The position numbers and the translations under genes are program-made. Shown here piece after piece: positions 10,390-22,600 of a stretch of DNA of 55,966 nt. The stretch's first letter is position 1. The number at the start of each line of letters is the position of its first letter. Under the pieces are notes generated by a model. That model did no database searches, was not told where the DNA came from, and saw only the letters and a list, made by a program, of their open reading frames with translations. This DNA comes from Spirogloea muscicola (lineage: Eukaryota; Streptophyta; Zygnematophyceae; Spirogloeales; Spirogloeaceae), in assembly GCA_009602725.1 (NCBI GenBank), contig WELB01000075.1:345464-401429 (forward strand), read 5' to 3'.

Positions 10390-11925
10390 TGCGCCAGGCG
10401 CGTCGGGCGCCCGGGTCACGAAGGTCTGGTCGACAGAGGTCTGTGTCTGCGTCCGGTCAACCCTTGACCTACACTGACCTGCGGTCCGGTCAACAGTGAC
10501 CTGCCAGGACCGGCGCCAGGAGCTGTGGTGCCGCCATGTGGCGGCTCCTCGCTGCGCTCCGCAACTAACGAGAAGTAGCCGTATCCTACCTCGGTTAGCT
10601 TGGCACTATGGCTTTCCATCAGCCAAGTCTACCTATCAACCGTAATGGTTAACCCCAGATTCGCAACAGGCTTGTCATGAGTTATTCCGTCGGTGGCTTA
10701 TTGATGTCGATCTGACAAGGCATGTGAGGTGGCCGCACACGTGGACAACCAAGGCATGTCACCTTTCAGTCTAATGAGAAATAGGATTCGCCAAGACGGC
10801 ACCTCCAGCTCAGCCCCGGTCAGGTAAGTGCGCACTTGCCGCTTCGCTGTCAATCTGACATTGGCAGGCGGTCTTCATCCTGTTATCCAAACCACTCAAG
10901 AGAAGTGCGTAGCTGCCGGTCTCGGTCAAGATTGCTGGGAGTAGCAGAATCTTGGTCAGGGTCTGTTGTGCTCGACTTACTATCACTGTTACATTTTCAA
11001 GTCTTTGTAGTCAAGGCTTACTTTCTACATCCAGCGCCAGATTCCTATCACATTCCTATGGGGCCTCGCTGGCCATCTACAGGCCACAGCAAAACATGTG
11101 CCAAGGAAACCCAGCCTCCATTCTTGCAGGCAAGCTTCCCCAACGACGCACTACTGCTGAAGAGGACACCTCTACAGCACGTGAACGACGCACAGGTCGG
11201 AAATTACTCGAGGAAAGGGGCCCACGAATCAATCATAGTCCAGACCAAGAAGCAATGAAGGTGCGGAGTCATCGCCGCACAACGAGGCAATGCCTGATAA
11301 GGATCATGAGGTGCAAAAGAAGGCAGCAGCTGAAATGCAGTACGTGGGCTTGGTGAGTAATTAATTCCATGTTCAAGGTAGCTGAAAGATATAGAGTATT
11401 CGAATATATCGTGTCGTCTGTTGGCATGTTGTTCACTGACCTTTGCCAGGCCGCTAATCTACTAAAGAAGCTAATGAATTACGTCTGTAGCTGCAGGCGT
11501 ATGATATGCATCTGCGGCTCTTGTTGAATTAGATACCTAAGCTAATTTCGTTGAAGGAAGTATGTGGTTTTCTGTAGACCATACAAGTGCAGGAACTGTG
11601 TGACAAAGCTTGGAAGACTCTGATGCCACGTGATGGGTGGAAATGAAGGGTCAGGTTGCCTCGTCTCGACGATGCCTCAAACTGCGCTGATTGCTTTGAA
11701 CAAAGAAGAGAATGTCACTGACAGCGGGGAGTATATGGGTCGCATCCAGCCGGCTGCTAGCTCAAAAGGCTATGCGACAGAGGTAAGAGGGTTTTGCCCC
11801 GCAACCTCTTCTGCCACCGTCTTCATGGAGAGATTTTCCAAATTTGATACAAACGAAGGCCACATGGCCAAGTACAAAGGCAAGCACATCTGAAGACTTA
11901 CATGACCTACAGCAGATTGACCCGC
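10390..11925. other. No recognised gene or repeat
   Basis: Frames up to 140 codons occur (for example 10836-11258) but show no domain and no splice-consistent partner exons. Composition is mixed. I see no RNA gene. Confidence 0.4.
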
Positions 11926-12177
11926 TCAGTAACCACGGGTCAAAACATGAAGGTCGCTAATCGAAGCCTGATTACTAGCTGGCAGATACGAAGCCCTTCT
12001 GCCACCAACTAGAGCTCGCCCAGCTCTCTGGTGCAAAGCATTAGCCTGAGCACGCCGCAAACAGGCCGAAACGCGTATTCGCAAGAACGACAGATATGCA
12101 GCTGGCAGGCCCATCTCAGCTGGAAACACATCTGCACGTCGTGCATAGCCTAGATTGGCGGTATTCTGAAGGAGCAT
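11926..12177 (-). mobile_element. LINE fragment, family B, antisense
   Basis: The minus strand reads MGLPAAYLSFLRIRVSACL ... ALHQRAGRALVGG ... SDLHVLTRGY before a stop. It is collinear with the family A C-terminus (QVYRMRLAVSLQ ... ALHLRAGRALAAA ... SDLRLLSRGY) but clearly diverged. A related copy lies at 43130-43595. Confidence 0.65.
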
Positions 12178-13054
12178 TTGGAAACGAGGACCTAAACAGC
12201 CAAGATGTCAACTGCAGCTGGCAGGAGCTGATCGCATTGGGGGTAATTGGAGTAGCGCTGCAGCTTTCTTTGTTCTGCACTGCCCACTGCGTGGCCAGCG
12301 ATGTGCGTCGATGCTGGACCTTCATACGCCTCCGTAACAACAACATCAACCAAGGTCCGTGGTTCTCAACCAGGTTGCACGCCCACAATGTCAAGTGTGC
12401 GGCGATGATGACGTCCCTGGGCATCCGTGGTGATAGGCATGATGTCGTTCACATCCACGACCGCACTGTACCGGCGTCACACATCAAATCCGCAGGGGGA
12501 GAGCCACTTCTTCTTTCTTACGACTCTCACCGGGCACAAGTTGCCAACTTGGCTGGGCCGCCTCGTCTCCAGCTGAAATGGCTGACGCCGTCTTCCTGCG
12601 AAGCCGAGGAGAAGCAGCTCAGGTGCAAAGGCAAGGGCTGGGAAGAAGCCATTTCGTCCATGAACAAGGTCCAAAGGCGCCGGTGACAATTTGTTAAAGA
12701 CCACAACGGGTGCCTGCTGTGGTCTTGACAACAGCCACTTCTCCTCTCGCCTCCTCCACCTCGTCTTACCTCGTACATCTGGCTGGCTAGCTGTTCACAG
12801 CCCTCACCCCTTGGAGAGCTGCTTTTCTCGCCCCCGCTTGGATGTAGCTTCGTGGTGACTCAGTGTAGCTTCGTGGTAGTCGCTCTCCGGCCCCTTATTG
12901 ACCATGTCAAAAAAGAATCTGACTAGCTCACGGCCAACAACCATTCCAGTGGAGTGGCGGTTTGTCTGATGCTAGCACATCTCTCACAGCGCTTCCGTGA
13001 GCCCAAGAGGCCCTCAACATAAAAGTCTTCACCCCACCTCGGACAGAAGAAGCT

Positions 13055-13690
13055 ATACTAATGGGGCAAAGGCTATGAGAAGAGGGAGAGGCCAGCCCAA
13101 ATGGGAGTACAAGCCGCTTCCTCATACGCGCACAGCCTGCCCAAGCCACACATAGCATTCTGCCTGTGATTTGCTGCTCGGCGACCATCTTGACCCAGCC
13201 ACGGTGGGTGAGACAGGGGTCAGCCCGACAGAGATTGGATGCCATACTTAAATCGATCTGCGGATGTTGACTTGGGACTCCTGAGTAGCTCTTTGCGTTA
13301 GCTACTTCTTGTGCTTGGTATGATGTGCTCCATGTGCTTACCCCACAGTTTGCAATCCTGTCATGGCTGGCCTTTCGCAGCCACACACTTTCCTTCTGGA
13401 AAAGTTATTATTCCGAGTAAAAGCGACTGGGCGAGCAGCAAGCAGGCGGGGCCTGTCATTAGACGAGCACTTTCTCAAAAGGAGGTGAAACCAGAGCAAG
13501 AGGGAGAAGGGAGGCAAAAAGCGTGTGGTGAGTAATGGAGGGCCAATACGGCCGAGTTTACAGTCAAGCTCATCTGAAGATGTAAAATACCTGCTGCTGT
13601 TCATTACTCATTCAAGCCCTAGCTAAGCCCAGTTGTCTGGTGTGCAAAGCATGAGCCTGAGCTCGCTGCAGACAAGGTCCAGCTTCCGCA
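13055..13690. repeat. Scattered hairpin modules and a family B LINE scrap
   Basis: A minus-orientation module lies near 13055-13110 and a plus-orientation one near 13355-13400 (GGCTGGCCTTTCGCAGCC). At 13600-13690 the minus strand matches the family B LINE near its AGCGAGCTCAGG word, shared with 43470-43490. No gene is seen between 12178 and 15015. Confidence 0.5.
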
Positions 13691-14039
13691 CTCACATCGT
13701 TGGACCAAGTCAAACACCTGAGAAGGACCAAGAACGATACGAAGCAGCGTGTGGTAGGCCTTGGGAGCTGATTTAGAAAGCGTAGAATACAGGCGTGCGT
13801 AGATGTCAGTGCGGAAATAACTCATCATGTGTGTATAGCAATTTTGTGGGTCTGAAGTCTCTAATCTCGCCATGAAAGTCGGCTTCAATGGCCGGGGGCA
13901 TCCAGACAAGCTATGCTAGGCCGCTGCACGACTGGACCTTCGCTTCAAGCCTAATGGCAAGGCTTTGGCCAAACTCCTCGCACTTGGCAGCGCGCTTCTG
14001 GCCGTAGCATGACAGCGAAAGTGGATAAATGATAGTGTA

Positions 14040-14454
14040 GTAAGCTCATTCAGGGGAGCCTGTGAAAAGCGAGCCCGAAACTTTTGGCAAGGTTCGAAGG
14101 GGGCCAAAAAGCGCTGACACACACAATTAAGCAAGCACCGTGTAGGGAAATTTTCTTAGTAGCCGAAAAGCGCTGACATACACAATGCAGCAAGTCCCGT
14201 GTAGGGAACTTTTCTTAGTAACCTCTGATTAGCAGCCGCAAGTCAAAAAGACTAGCCGCCAGAAAGCAGTCCCCTTGACGGAAGCCAGAGGCTGCAGCGA
14301 TAGCACGGCCGGCACACACAAGCAAGGCGTAAGGCAAGCCCCACTGAGACTGAGAGACAAGCAGAGCGGGGAAATCCAGTCCTGTAGTGGCGAGGGAGAT
14401 TAGACTACCAAGATTTCTTGGATAAGCTCCGGCATCCGTCACAACGTCGTGCAA
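14040..14454 (-). mobile_element. LINE family A 3' end with duplicated 3' UTR segment
   Basis: The minus strand encodes a diverged C-terminus ending in LFDLRLLIRGY (start of match about 14440, stop near 14215), followed by a 3' UTR ending in a hairpin module at 14040-14110. Within the UTR a 58 bp segment is tandemly duplicated (14103-14160 and 14163-14220, key word GTGTAGGGAA). This copy shows clearly that the hairpin module lies at the 3' end of the LINE. Confidence 0.65.
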
Positions 14455-15023
14455 TGCTTGTCTGCTATTGCTGCCACAAGCCTATCCTGTGCCCCCGCTT
14501 GAGCAAGAAGGTGAGTGAGGCGAGGGTGAGGAGGGATTGCAGAGTGGGGGGGATGAAGCAGATTTCCGAGTTGCGTGTGCTCCTCACTTTTGCTTGAGAT
14601 GGGTATGGCCGTCCTCCACATTGGCTACGGGGCCAGCGAGGTATAGGAAGCGCGTGGGAGGCAGGGAGGCAGGGAGGCCTGGTGCCAGCAGCCGAAGAAG
14701 GCTGCCAGCGCTGCTTTGTTCTACAACCTGCAGCCAAGCCCGCGCATGCACGTGGTAAGGGATGCCTGCAGGGAGGCATGAAGGGAGGCAAGGTTGTAAC
14801 AGAGACGCCAGAGTCTGCAGCAACAAGAATAAAGTTCGTGAAAGGCCAAACCCAAGAAGAAGTAGCTCGACCAAAGTGGCGCTGGCTGGGTAACGCGAGC
14901 CCACAAAGGGTTGAAGAACAAGGTCCAAAGTAGCCGGAAGGGAAAGAGAGACTCTTCCAGAAGAGGGCGCTGGCTGTGATCGCACGAAACTCGAACAAGG
15001 AAGAATGGACATAGCCAGCGGGT

Positions 15024-18000
15024 GTGGGAGCTTGCCAGCGTCAGCTGCAGAAGCGCTCGTTTGGACGGCGCAACGGCGGCGCGACCGCCCGTCGTCCCGC
15101 CGGCGACTCGTCGCCCGCGCTCCCGCCCTGGCTGCAAATTCGGATTGGGGGCTCCCCCACCCCGCCCAAAGGACTTGCGGCGTCGCCGGGCCGAGGTCCG
15201 TCGTCAGGAGGGGGCCCGCTCGCCCCGGCGCGAGCTCCGGCGCGGCGAGCGCCGCCTCCCGCGCCGCTGACGCAGCAGCGGCGGCGGCGAGAGGCTGGCG
15301 ATGCCGACGGCGGCGGCGGCGTCGGCGGCGGCTGCGGAGGCAAGCGCAAGCCTGCCGTGCCGCAGGGTGCGGACGGCGTCGCCGTCGACGACGAGGACGT
15401 TGACGACGACGACGCCTTCCAGAGCGACGCGGTGAGCCGCCGCCGGGGCAGGTGCAGCGGACGGCCACGGCAGGCCAAGTGCTGCCATGACTGCTGAGGC
15501 CAGTCTTGCACCCCAATTAGGTGCTGCCGCTGGTGCTACGCGGGTGCCGTTCTCAGCGTTCTGGTCAGGACGACAGCCCAATGCCGCTGTCGTCCTGAGA
15601 GCTGCATGTTGCTCTGCTTGCAGCAGTCGCCGCCCAAGAAGCTGAGGCCCGGCGGGAGCCAGCTCGCAGTGCAGCCGTCGCTGCCTGTCAAGCAGGCGCT
15701 GCCTCTCCACAGCAGCCCAACGCAGCCCCTGGCGCCGGCCCAGCTCGGCGTCGACAAGCGCTCATCACCGGTCCTGCAAGCACCAACTCCGCCCACCAGG
15801 GACGCGCCTCGCCGGCTGGAGCTAAAGGTCACGGGAGTTGTCACACTGCAGCCGCCGCCTTCGGCGACCAAGCTCGTCGTGACTTCCTCACAGCCAGGAA
15901 GGCCAACGCTCGCTCCTGTAGCAGCCCCTGCGTTCAACGGCCAGGAGCCTCCAGCTCCGCTGCTGTGCTCGAAGCTGGAGGAACTCAGTGCATCTGCGCC
16001 AGTACTCCTTCAGGACGCAAAGGTCAAAGGCGCTGCACCACCGGGCAGGGATCCAGACGTGCAGCAATGCAGCAGAAGTGGCAATCTTGTCCATGTAACG
16101 TCAAAGACGGAGCCTTCGTCGTCATGGACACCTAACGGTTGTACCATCACCAAGGCATCATCTGATTCCTGCGGCAAGCAACCCACACGTGGTGGTCCGC
16201 CATCTCCTGTTCTGCAAGCAGAACTGTGGACAGCCAAGCACCGCCCGCATGCAGTTGCTGACCTCATTGGTAACTCCTCACAGGTGTGTTGTTGTCATCC
16301 TTTGTCATCATTGTGCACTTTCACTAGGGTTCCTCACTATGCATATTGCAGCGCAAGGCTGCCTCTTGTCAGTGGGAGCCATTACTCATTCTCTAGTCCA
16401 CAAGGGTCATTCAGCAGACAAGCTTGTGTGATGCTCCTATGCCGGGGCTGTGAAATTCACCTCTTTGCAGATCCAACGCCTTCGGCAATGGCTGCTAGAT
16501 TGGGACAAGCACCGTGACCATGGCGGTCATAAGCAGAACTCACAGAAGAGTGCTGGCAGAGGAGGGGTAGGCAGGAGCAAGGCTGGTGACAATGACAAGA
16601 AGGCTGTGCTCCTGTATGGCTCTCCAGGCCTAGGCAAGACAAGCACGGCAATCCTTGTGTGCCGAGAGCTTGGCTACAGCTGCATAGAGGTTCACATCAT
16701 GCTTCACTCGACCTCCCTCCATCTATTGGGTCACCGCGCGTCTTCTCCTCCTGAGTTGGGTGCTTGCGACCATGTTATCAGCAACAACATCATGTCCTAC
16801 TGATCATGACGGAGTGGCATTGGCTTCAACCGTCTTGTGGCCATTGATTGAAGTGCTGTGCCAAAGGGAAACTCTATTCTGCCCTTGAAGCATTTTCACG
16901 TCACCATGACCTCAGAACACCGTGGCTTTCAGGTCAATGCTAGCAACTCTCGAGGAAAGGCCGACAGAGATATCAAACAGGGTGTGAACGGGAAAGGAGT
17001 CAACACCTTCAAGGAGCTGATCTCCAACCAGACAATCACTTTTGCCAAGGCGGGTCAGTCTTTGGATCTAAGCTTGATGTGGGCAACCTTGCTCAATTCC
17101 AGGAGCTGGAGTACACCTGCAAGCACAGTCATTGTGCTTCATATGGAAAAGAGATCGATGGCGATTTGCAGACACCTTGACACCTTGAGCCAACGATGTC
17201 ATTGTATTGCAGGGCGACAGAAGGTAGCTCTTATAATGGATGAGGTGGACGGAATGTCAGGAGGTGATAAGGGTGGTGTGCAGGAGCTCGTACAGTCTAT
17301 CCAGACCACCAAGATACCTATCATCTGCATCTGCAATGATAAGTACAGCCCAAAAGTCAAGTCCCTTGTCAACTCCTGCTTGGAGCTGAGCTTCCAGAAG
17401 CCTCTCAAAGGGCAGGTGAGCAGACGAGAGTGCTTGCAGTGCTTACACTATCTCGTCAACACAGATGCAGCCGTGCCATGATTCATAATGCCAAAGGATT
17501 GACAACTGCTTAGTCTTAGTAGTAGCTCAACGTCTGACTGTGTCTGGGCTTGCTGCTTTCCCATTCAGGTCATGCAGAGGCTGCTGCAGATTGCGAGAAA
17601 AGAGGGCGTTCAAACGGACGAGGTCAGCCTGCTCATGCATGATTGTCATTGACACAGCCCGAATGCCGAGTTTCACAATTGGTGCAGAATAGTCGCTGGC
17701 CAATGCAAGGCTGCTTGCTGTTCATAGACAGCGCAATGACATGGCCAACCTCCACGCTGCAATAGCTGTACAACAGAAACTGAACATTGATTGCATTTTG
17801 CAGAGGGCTTTGGAAGTCCTCTTGGAGAATGTGCAAGGCGACATCAGACTTGCTATCAATCACTTGCAGGTAAGTGATGGCAGATATTTAGAGTTTCTCG
17901 CCATGGATTTTGTACCTGGTCTGCGGGTCTTCGATGATGCTTGCAATTCTCCTGACCTTCGCCCTGCTAGTTCCTGCACAAGAAGTGGGTAGAGCTGCAC

Positions 18001-20583
18001 AGGAGCATGGTTATGATGCAAGTGTCAGTCGTGGTTATATTTTGAAGTTAGAGGAGAGCAGGAGCTTTGAGAGATTCACCTACACCTTTGGAACTTCATT
18101 GCAGTTCTTTAGGAGCACCTCTAACAGCTTCAGAAGTCAAGATGTCAACATGCAAGCTGGAGTGACTCATAAGGACCAGGAGCTAAGCCCATTCATCGCA
18201 GCTGACAGGTAGCTGCATTGACAAGATGTGTTGTGCCTCTGAGAGCCTGCGCTGCACCTGTTAAGTGGCTGGAAGTCCATTGGAGAGGTGAAAATCTCGA
18301 GAGGGCCGGAGTAATTGGATGACCTCTGAGCAACACCTCTTCATGGCTGGCTGATGCAGGTTGCTTGGCATGAGCAAGAACTTGACAATGAATAACAGAG
18401 TTGACCTCGTCTTCCAGGATGCCGACCTCGTTCCTCTCCTTATTCAGGTCTCATCCTGGTTATTGGAATATCATGGCTATTTTGTGTTTGCATTATGCAG
18501 TCATTCCGTGTACACATCCATCTACTGCATGTACTGTGTTGTGAGAGCCGTCTGCGCTCTTGCTACACTACTGATGCGTGCTGATCAGATGTGGCTTGCC
18601 AGGAGAATTACCTGAATTACAAGCCCGCTTCGTGTAGATCCGACCATCAGCGATTGGAATGTGTAGCCAGAGCAGCTGACTGTATCGCCATTGGCGACAT
18701 AGTCAGTAGTCGAGTCCGACAGCAGCAACGCTGGGACCTCATGCCGTTTGGAGCTATTGCCTCTTCCACAGCACCGTGCGTCCTTCACTCAGCTTATAAC
18801 TTGAATGATAGTCCTGACTGTGTGCTTCTTGGTCTTCTGTGTGTGGAAAGATCCCATGAAGATGACAATGTCTTGCGCAACTTTCATGGTCAACCATACC
18901 ATGCTCATCGGAGCAAATACACTTAGGAGTTTGCATTGAAGCTGAATAGCAGTCTATGGCAGGTAGCAGGAGTAGTGGACTCAAAGCCTCACATACCTCA
19001 CACATATTCTCGGCCTGTGATTGGGCTGCAGTGCTTTTCACATGTGCGGTGTACGGGAGCCGTTTGCTCAGGTCCAGCCTATCAGTAGACAGCCTTCTTC
19101 CGCATGAACTCTCAATGGCAGCGCCCTTGGTGCTTTTGGACAGGGTTGAACTTGAAGCCAAAGAGGCATATCTGTGGTGAATCTGTAGTACATGCACTGG
19201 ACTGACTTATGTGATTGTTTTGCAATGAAGGGTGAACGCAACTTCAATCGCTTTTCAGCTTGGCTTGGCAAGAACTCAAGCACAAGCAAGAGCTGGAGAC
19301 AACTAGCCGAACTTCAACTGCATCTGCTGGTCTCTGGCAACTGTTCAGCCAGCAAGTGGGTTACACGCCAACGCCTAGCATCACATGTCACTTGGTTGCA
19401 GGGCAGATATTGCTTGCAAAGGCTAGACTGAAGTGTACCTTAGCGCTTAGTCTAAGACAAAATTCCAGACAGGCTACACAAATACATCTCATGCATCAGG
19501 TATTGCACATGTAAATGGTGTACTTCTCTGTATAGCTTGGACATGCTGACAGCAAGTAGTCGTGTTTGCATATGCAGGGATGCAATCAGACAGGACTACA
19601 TGAGAAATCTATGCTCTTCGCTAACAGAACCCCTGCTAATGCATGACAAGGTGAGATAGGCAGACTCTGGCTTTAGCTCAAGAACCCTGATAAGAGGAGG
19701 TACATTCACTTCCTGAACTGGACTCCAGTCATTCTGTGGCGGCCATCTCCTCTGCTGAAGCGCTCAGTAAGATCTCCTTGCTGGTCAATGCAAGATGCTT
19801 GCTACTTTGATGGCATCCTCTGGCAGGAGGGAATTCGAGAGGTTCTCGATACCATGTATGAGTACTGCATCACAAGAGAGGATCGTGACATCATTGTGGA
19901 GCTAGTGCAACTGCAGGTAAGATGCACTGGACAACGCATGCTGAATATGTCTGCATGATTGACGTTCATCATCACAATTCTCTATGCTCGCCCAATAGCA
20001 TAATCTCATACTATGTGCAGGCTTTCAATAACATTATAATTTGATACTGCTGTGAGCTCAACAAACAACCCGGCAAATTTGACAAGCATCCTCACCTGGG
20101 TTTGTCAGGGCATGCCGGACCCTTGTGCAAAGATAACAACGCAAGTGAAAAGTGCATTCACGCGTGTATATAATCAAGAAGCTGCAGGAGTTTCAGTCAA
20201 GTCAAGCTGCCTTCTTCCCAATGCCAAAGGCAAGCACAAAGTCAGCATGGCTGCAAGAGAAGTCCAGACGGTCGATGCTGACACGGGTACAAGTAAGCTT
20301 CACTGTCTGCTGGCACGACTGTGTGCTGCCAACCTGCCTTAGTGAGCACTTTCAGTAGTGAAGGATAAGAGATGTCTAATTACTACAGAGCAATCTGTCT
20401 ACTTGCTCTTCACATGCCTCCTGCGAGACTTGCTTAACAAGTGGCCATTGTGACCCTCATACAGCCTCAGTTGAGGAGGACCTGGAGATGGAGGAAGATG
20501 CGAGTCAAGGAGTGTTGCAGCCAATACCAGGTGTGAAGAAGAGTAAGGAAGTAACTGCAAAGCGCAAGGGAGGTGTTCGTTAA
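15024..20583 (+). CDS. RFC1: Replication factor C large subunit (RFC1)
   Basis: Fifteen exons: 15024-15431, 15624-16283, 16471-16689, 16933-17053, 17213-17415, 17569-17622, 17804-17869, 18105-18208, 18360-18447, 18603-18779, 19231-19355, 19578-19650, 19827-19916, 20109-20286, 20471-20583 (about 893 codons). RFC1 is the clamp-loader ATPase subunit that opens PCNA at primer ends. Seen: an acidic N-terminal stretch (DDEDVDDDDAFQSD), a Pro-rich linker, LWTAKHRPHAVADLIG, Walker A GSPGLGKTST, VNASNSR, Walker B LIMDEVDGMSGGD, IPIICICNDKYSPK, then the RFC1 C-terminal domain (DADLVPLLIQENYL, ARAADCIAIGDIV, FNRFSAWLGKNSSTSK, VKSAFTRVYNQ) and a basic tail. No BRCT domain is visible between the N-terminus and the AAA+ core, where RFC1 normally carries one. 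No ATG opens exon 1 in frame, so the start is unresolved. The exon 10 donor is non-consensus and tentative. Confidence 0.9.
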
Positions 20584-21090
20584 GGATGTGTTGCATCACA
20601 ACATCAAGTCTGAACATCGATCTCCAATTTAGACATTGACGTCAGAAGGACAGGGGCTGTCTTGACTGCTCTGCCGTGCATTGGAGATTGTTACAGGCCT
20701 AGTTTTGCATATCCCTGCTTACACTTTTCTGGTCAAGTAAGAAGCAGTGACAATGCTAAGAGCTAGCTGAGCATGCTTGCCTCAAACGCTTCTCCCAATG
20801 CGTGACAGGAGATCTTGACTGCTCTATAGATGCACATATGTAGGCCCTGCAGACCTCGTTGTGTGACTTCCAGCTTGAAGAATCCCTCTGTGATTAAGGT
20901 CGTGAACACAGATTGCTAAGAGCGAGACTATCCATCTGCCACCTCAGCGTCTTTGATACTTTCAACAAGAGCTTCAAACAGCAGCTTGCACCGTATACTG
21001 CTGTAGGTCGCGCTTGTCTTGTGGGCCCTGACTTTTTTAGAAGAGCATGGACAGTCCACTCTGCTGCCAATGTTCAATTAAAGCTCGTCA
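20584..21090. other. RFC1 downstream region, no gene seen
   Basis: About 500 bases of AT-richer DNA after the RFC1 stop with only short frames. The first hairpin modules of the next repeat block start near 21120. Confidence 0.4.
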
Positions 21091-21235
21091 CGGAATGTGT
21101 ATGAAGTAGCACGACAAAGACAAAGTGCTCCCAGAAGAGGGCGATGGCTGTGCAAGAAGCAGCTCATCCGAAGGGGCGAGGGCTGGACAAAGCCAGCTCA
21201 CAAACGAAGAAACAAGGGCTGTGAAGTAAGCTCTT

Positions 21236-21470
21236 TCAGACCTTGTCCATTTCTTGGGCTGGCCTCTCACAGCCACCAGTCAATTTGGCCGCGCTTTCTC
21301 TTTCAGAAGAGACGAGGGCTGTGAAGAGAGAGACAGCCGTTCCAATCCACGGCAATGGCTTTGAGAAGAAAAGAGAGAACAGCGCTGCCAAATTGACAGA
21401 GAGCGCGGCCGAATTGACTGGTGGCTGGGAGAAGCCAGCCCAAAAGGAATGGACAAGGTCAAGAGGAGCC
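21236..21470. repeat. Foldback element with about 65 bp arms
   Basis: The left arm (CAGACCTTGTCCATTTCTTG ... CCACCAGTCAATTTGGCCGC) and the right arm (GCGGCCGAATTGACTGGTGG ... GGAATGGACAAGG) are reverse complements with few mismatches around a centre of about 100 bp. The right arm recurs almost unchanged at 33480-33550, and left-arm relatives occur at 22393-22460 and 43695-43765. This resembles a MITE-like foldback; no target-site duplication was confirmed. Confidence 0.75.
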
Positions 21471-22384
21471 GAATGGCGCAGAAAGCAGGGGACGAAGAGC
21501 TAAGACGACAAGGAGGCTCTCAGTAACCTCTAGTCAGCAAGTGCAGGTCAGAATAGCTAGAGGGCGGGAAGACGTCGCCCTGACGAAACCCGGAGGCAGC
21601 CGCCAGGGCGCGAAGCAGTGGTTGTAAGAGGCCAGCCCCAAAGAAATGGACGAGGTCTGGAAGGGCCGGATGGCGCAAAAAGCAAAATACTATTCACGGC
21701 CGGAGTGTCGGGGTGGGCGTCCGTGCGGTCAGCCTGATTGGTCAGCCTGACTTCAACGCGCAGCCTCTCTAGCTGCAGCCTCTGGGCTGGCCTCTCACAG
21801 CCATTGCCGTGAATTGGAAGAGCTTTTCTCTCGCTCAGGTGTATAGCATGCGCCTGTCAGTCTCGTGCAGCGATCATTGGCACGCGCGTTGCATCTGCGT
21901 GCGGTCGCGCATTGGCTGCAACCTCTGGCTCTGGCCAGGACCTGCTACCTGGTGACTAGTTTCTCTGACCTGCGGCTGCTGGACAGGGGTTACTGAGTGC
22001 CTCGTGGCCACTTTATTTACTGTGTGCTTCAGCGTGTTCTCTGGCCCCTCAAAGTTCGTTCGTTCTTTATCTGGGCTGGCTCTCACAGCCCATCGCCCTC
22101 TACTGGAAGCGTCTTTCTCTCAGATGGTCGGGTGCGCTGGAAAAGAATAGCTCATTGTAGACTAGTTCCTCTGAGCTGCGGTTTCTAAACAGGAGTTATT
22201 GAGCACCAGTAGTGACCACTTAATTCGCTGTGTGCTTTAGCACCTCTTCTGGCCCCGTCAAACTTTGTTCATACAGCTGGCCGATCACAGCCATCGCCCT
22301 CTACAGGAAGAGACTATCTTCAAAGGGGTCGAAAAGCGCTGCAAGACATAGGTAAGCAAGGTCAGCCAAAATGGATAAAGCCCA

Positions 22385-22600
22385 AACGGACCTTTCTCCT
22401 TCGGACCTTGTCCATTCCTTTGGGCTGGCCTTTCCCAGCCACCAGTCAATCTGGCCGTGCTTCCTTCAAACAGAACCCACATGCCCAAATTTGACGTACA
22501 AAAGAAAAGAATGTACAAGAGAGAACGACTGTTCCAGTAGAGGGCGACGGCTGTGATAAGCCAGCCAGCAAAATAAATATAACAAGGTTTGCGGGGGCAC
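22385..22600. repeat. Tail-to-tail module pair, diverged foldback
   Basis: A left module of the CCACCAGTCAATCTGGCCGTG subtype is followed by a minus-orientation module (GTTCCAGTAGAGGGCGACGG then CTGTGATAAGCCAGCC). The two arms belong to different subtypes, so this may be two independent insertions rather than one element. Confidence 0.5.

Noticed and set aside
12096-12686. 196-codon plus-strand frame
   Set aside because: Its first part is antisense to a family B LINE remnant and its end resembles a module-flank sequence; no domain was recognised.
14584-15516. 310-codon minus-strand frame
   Set aside because: Arg/Pro-rich shadow of the GC-rich RFC1 first exon and the upstream repeat; composition explains its length.
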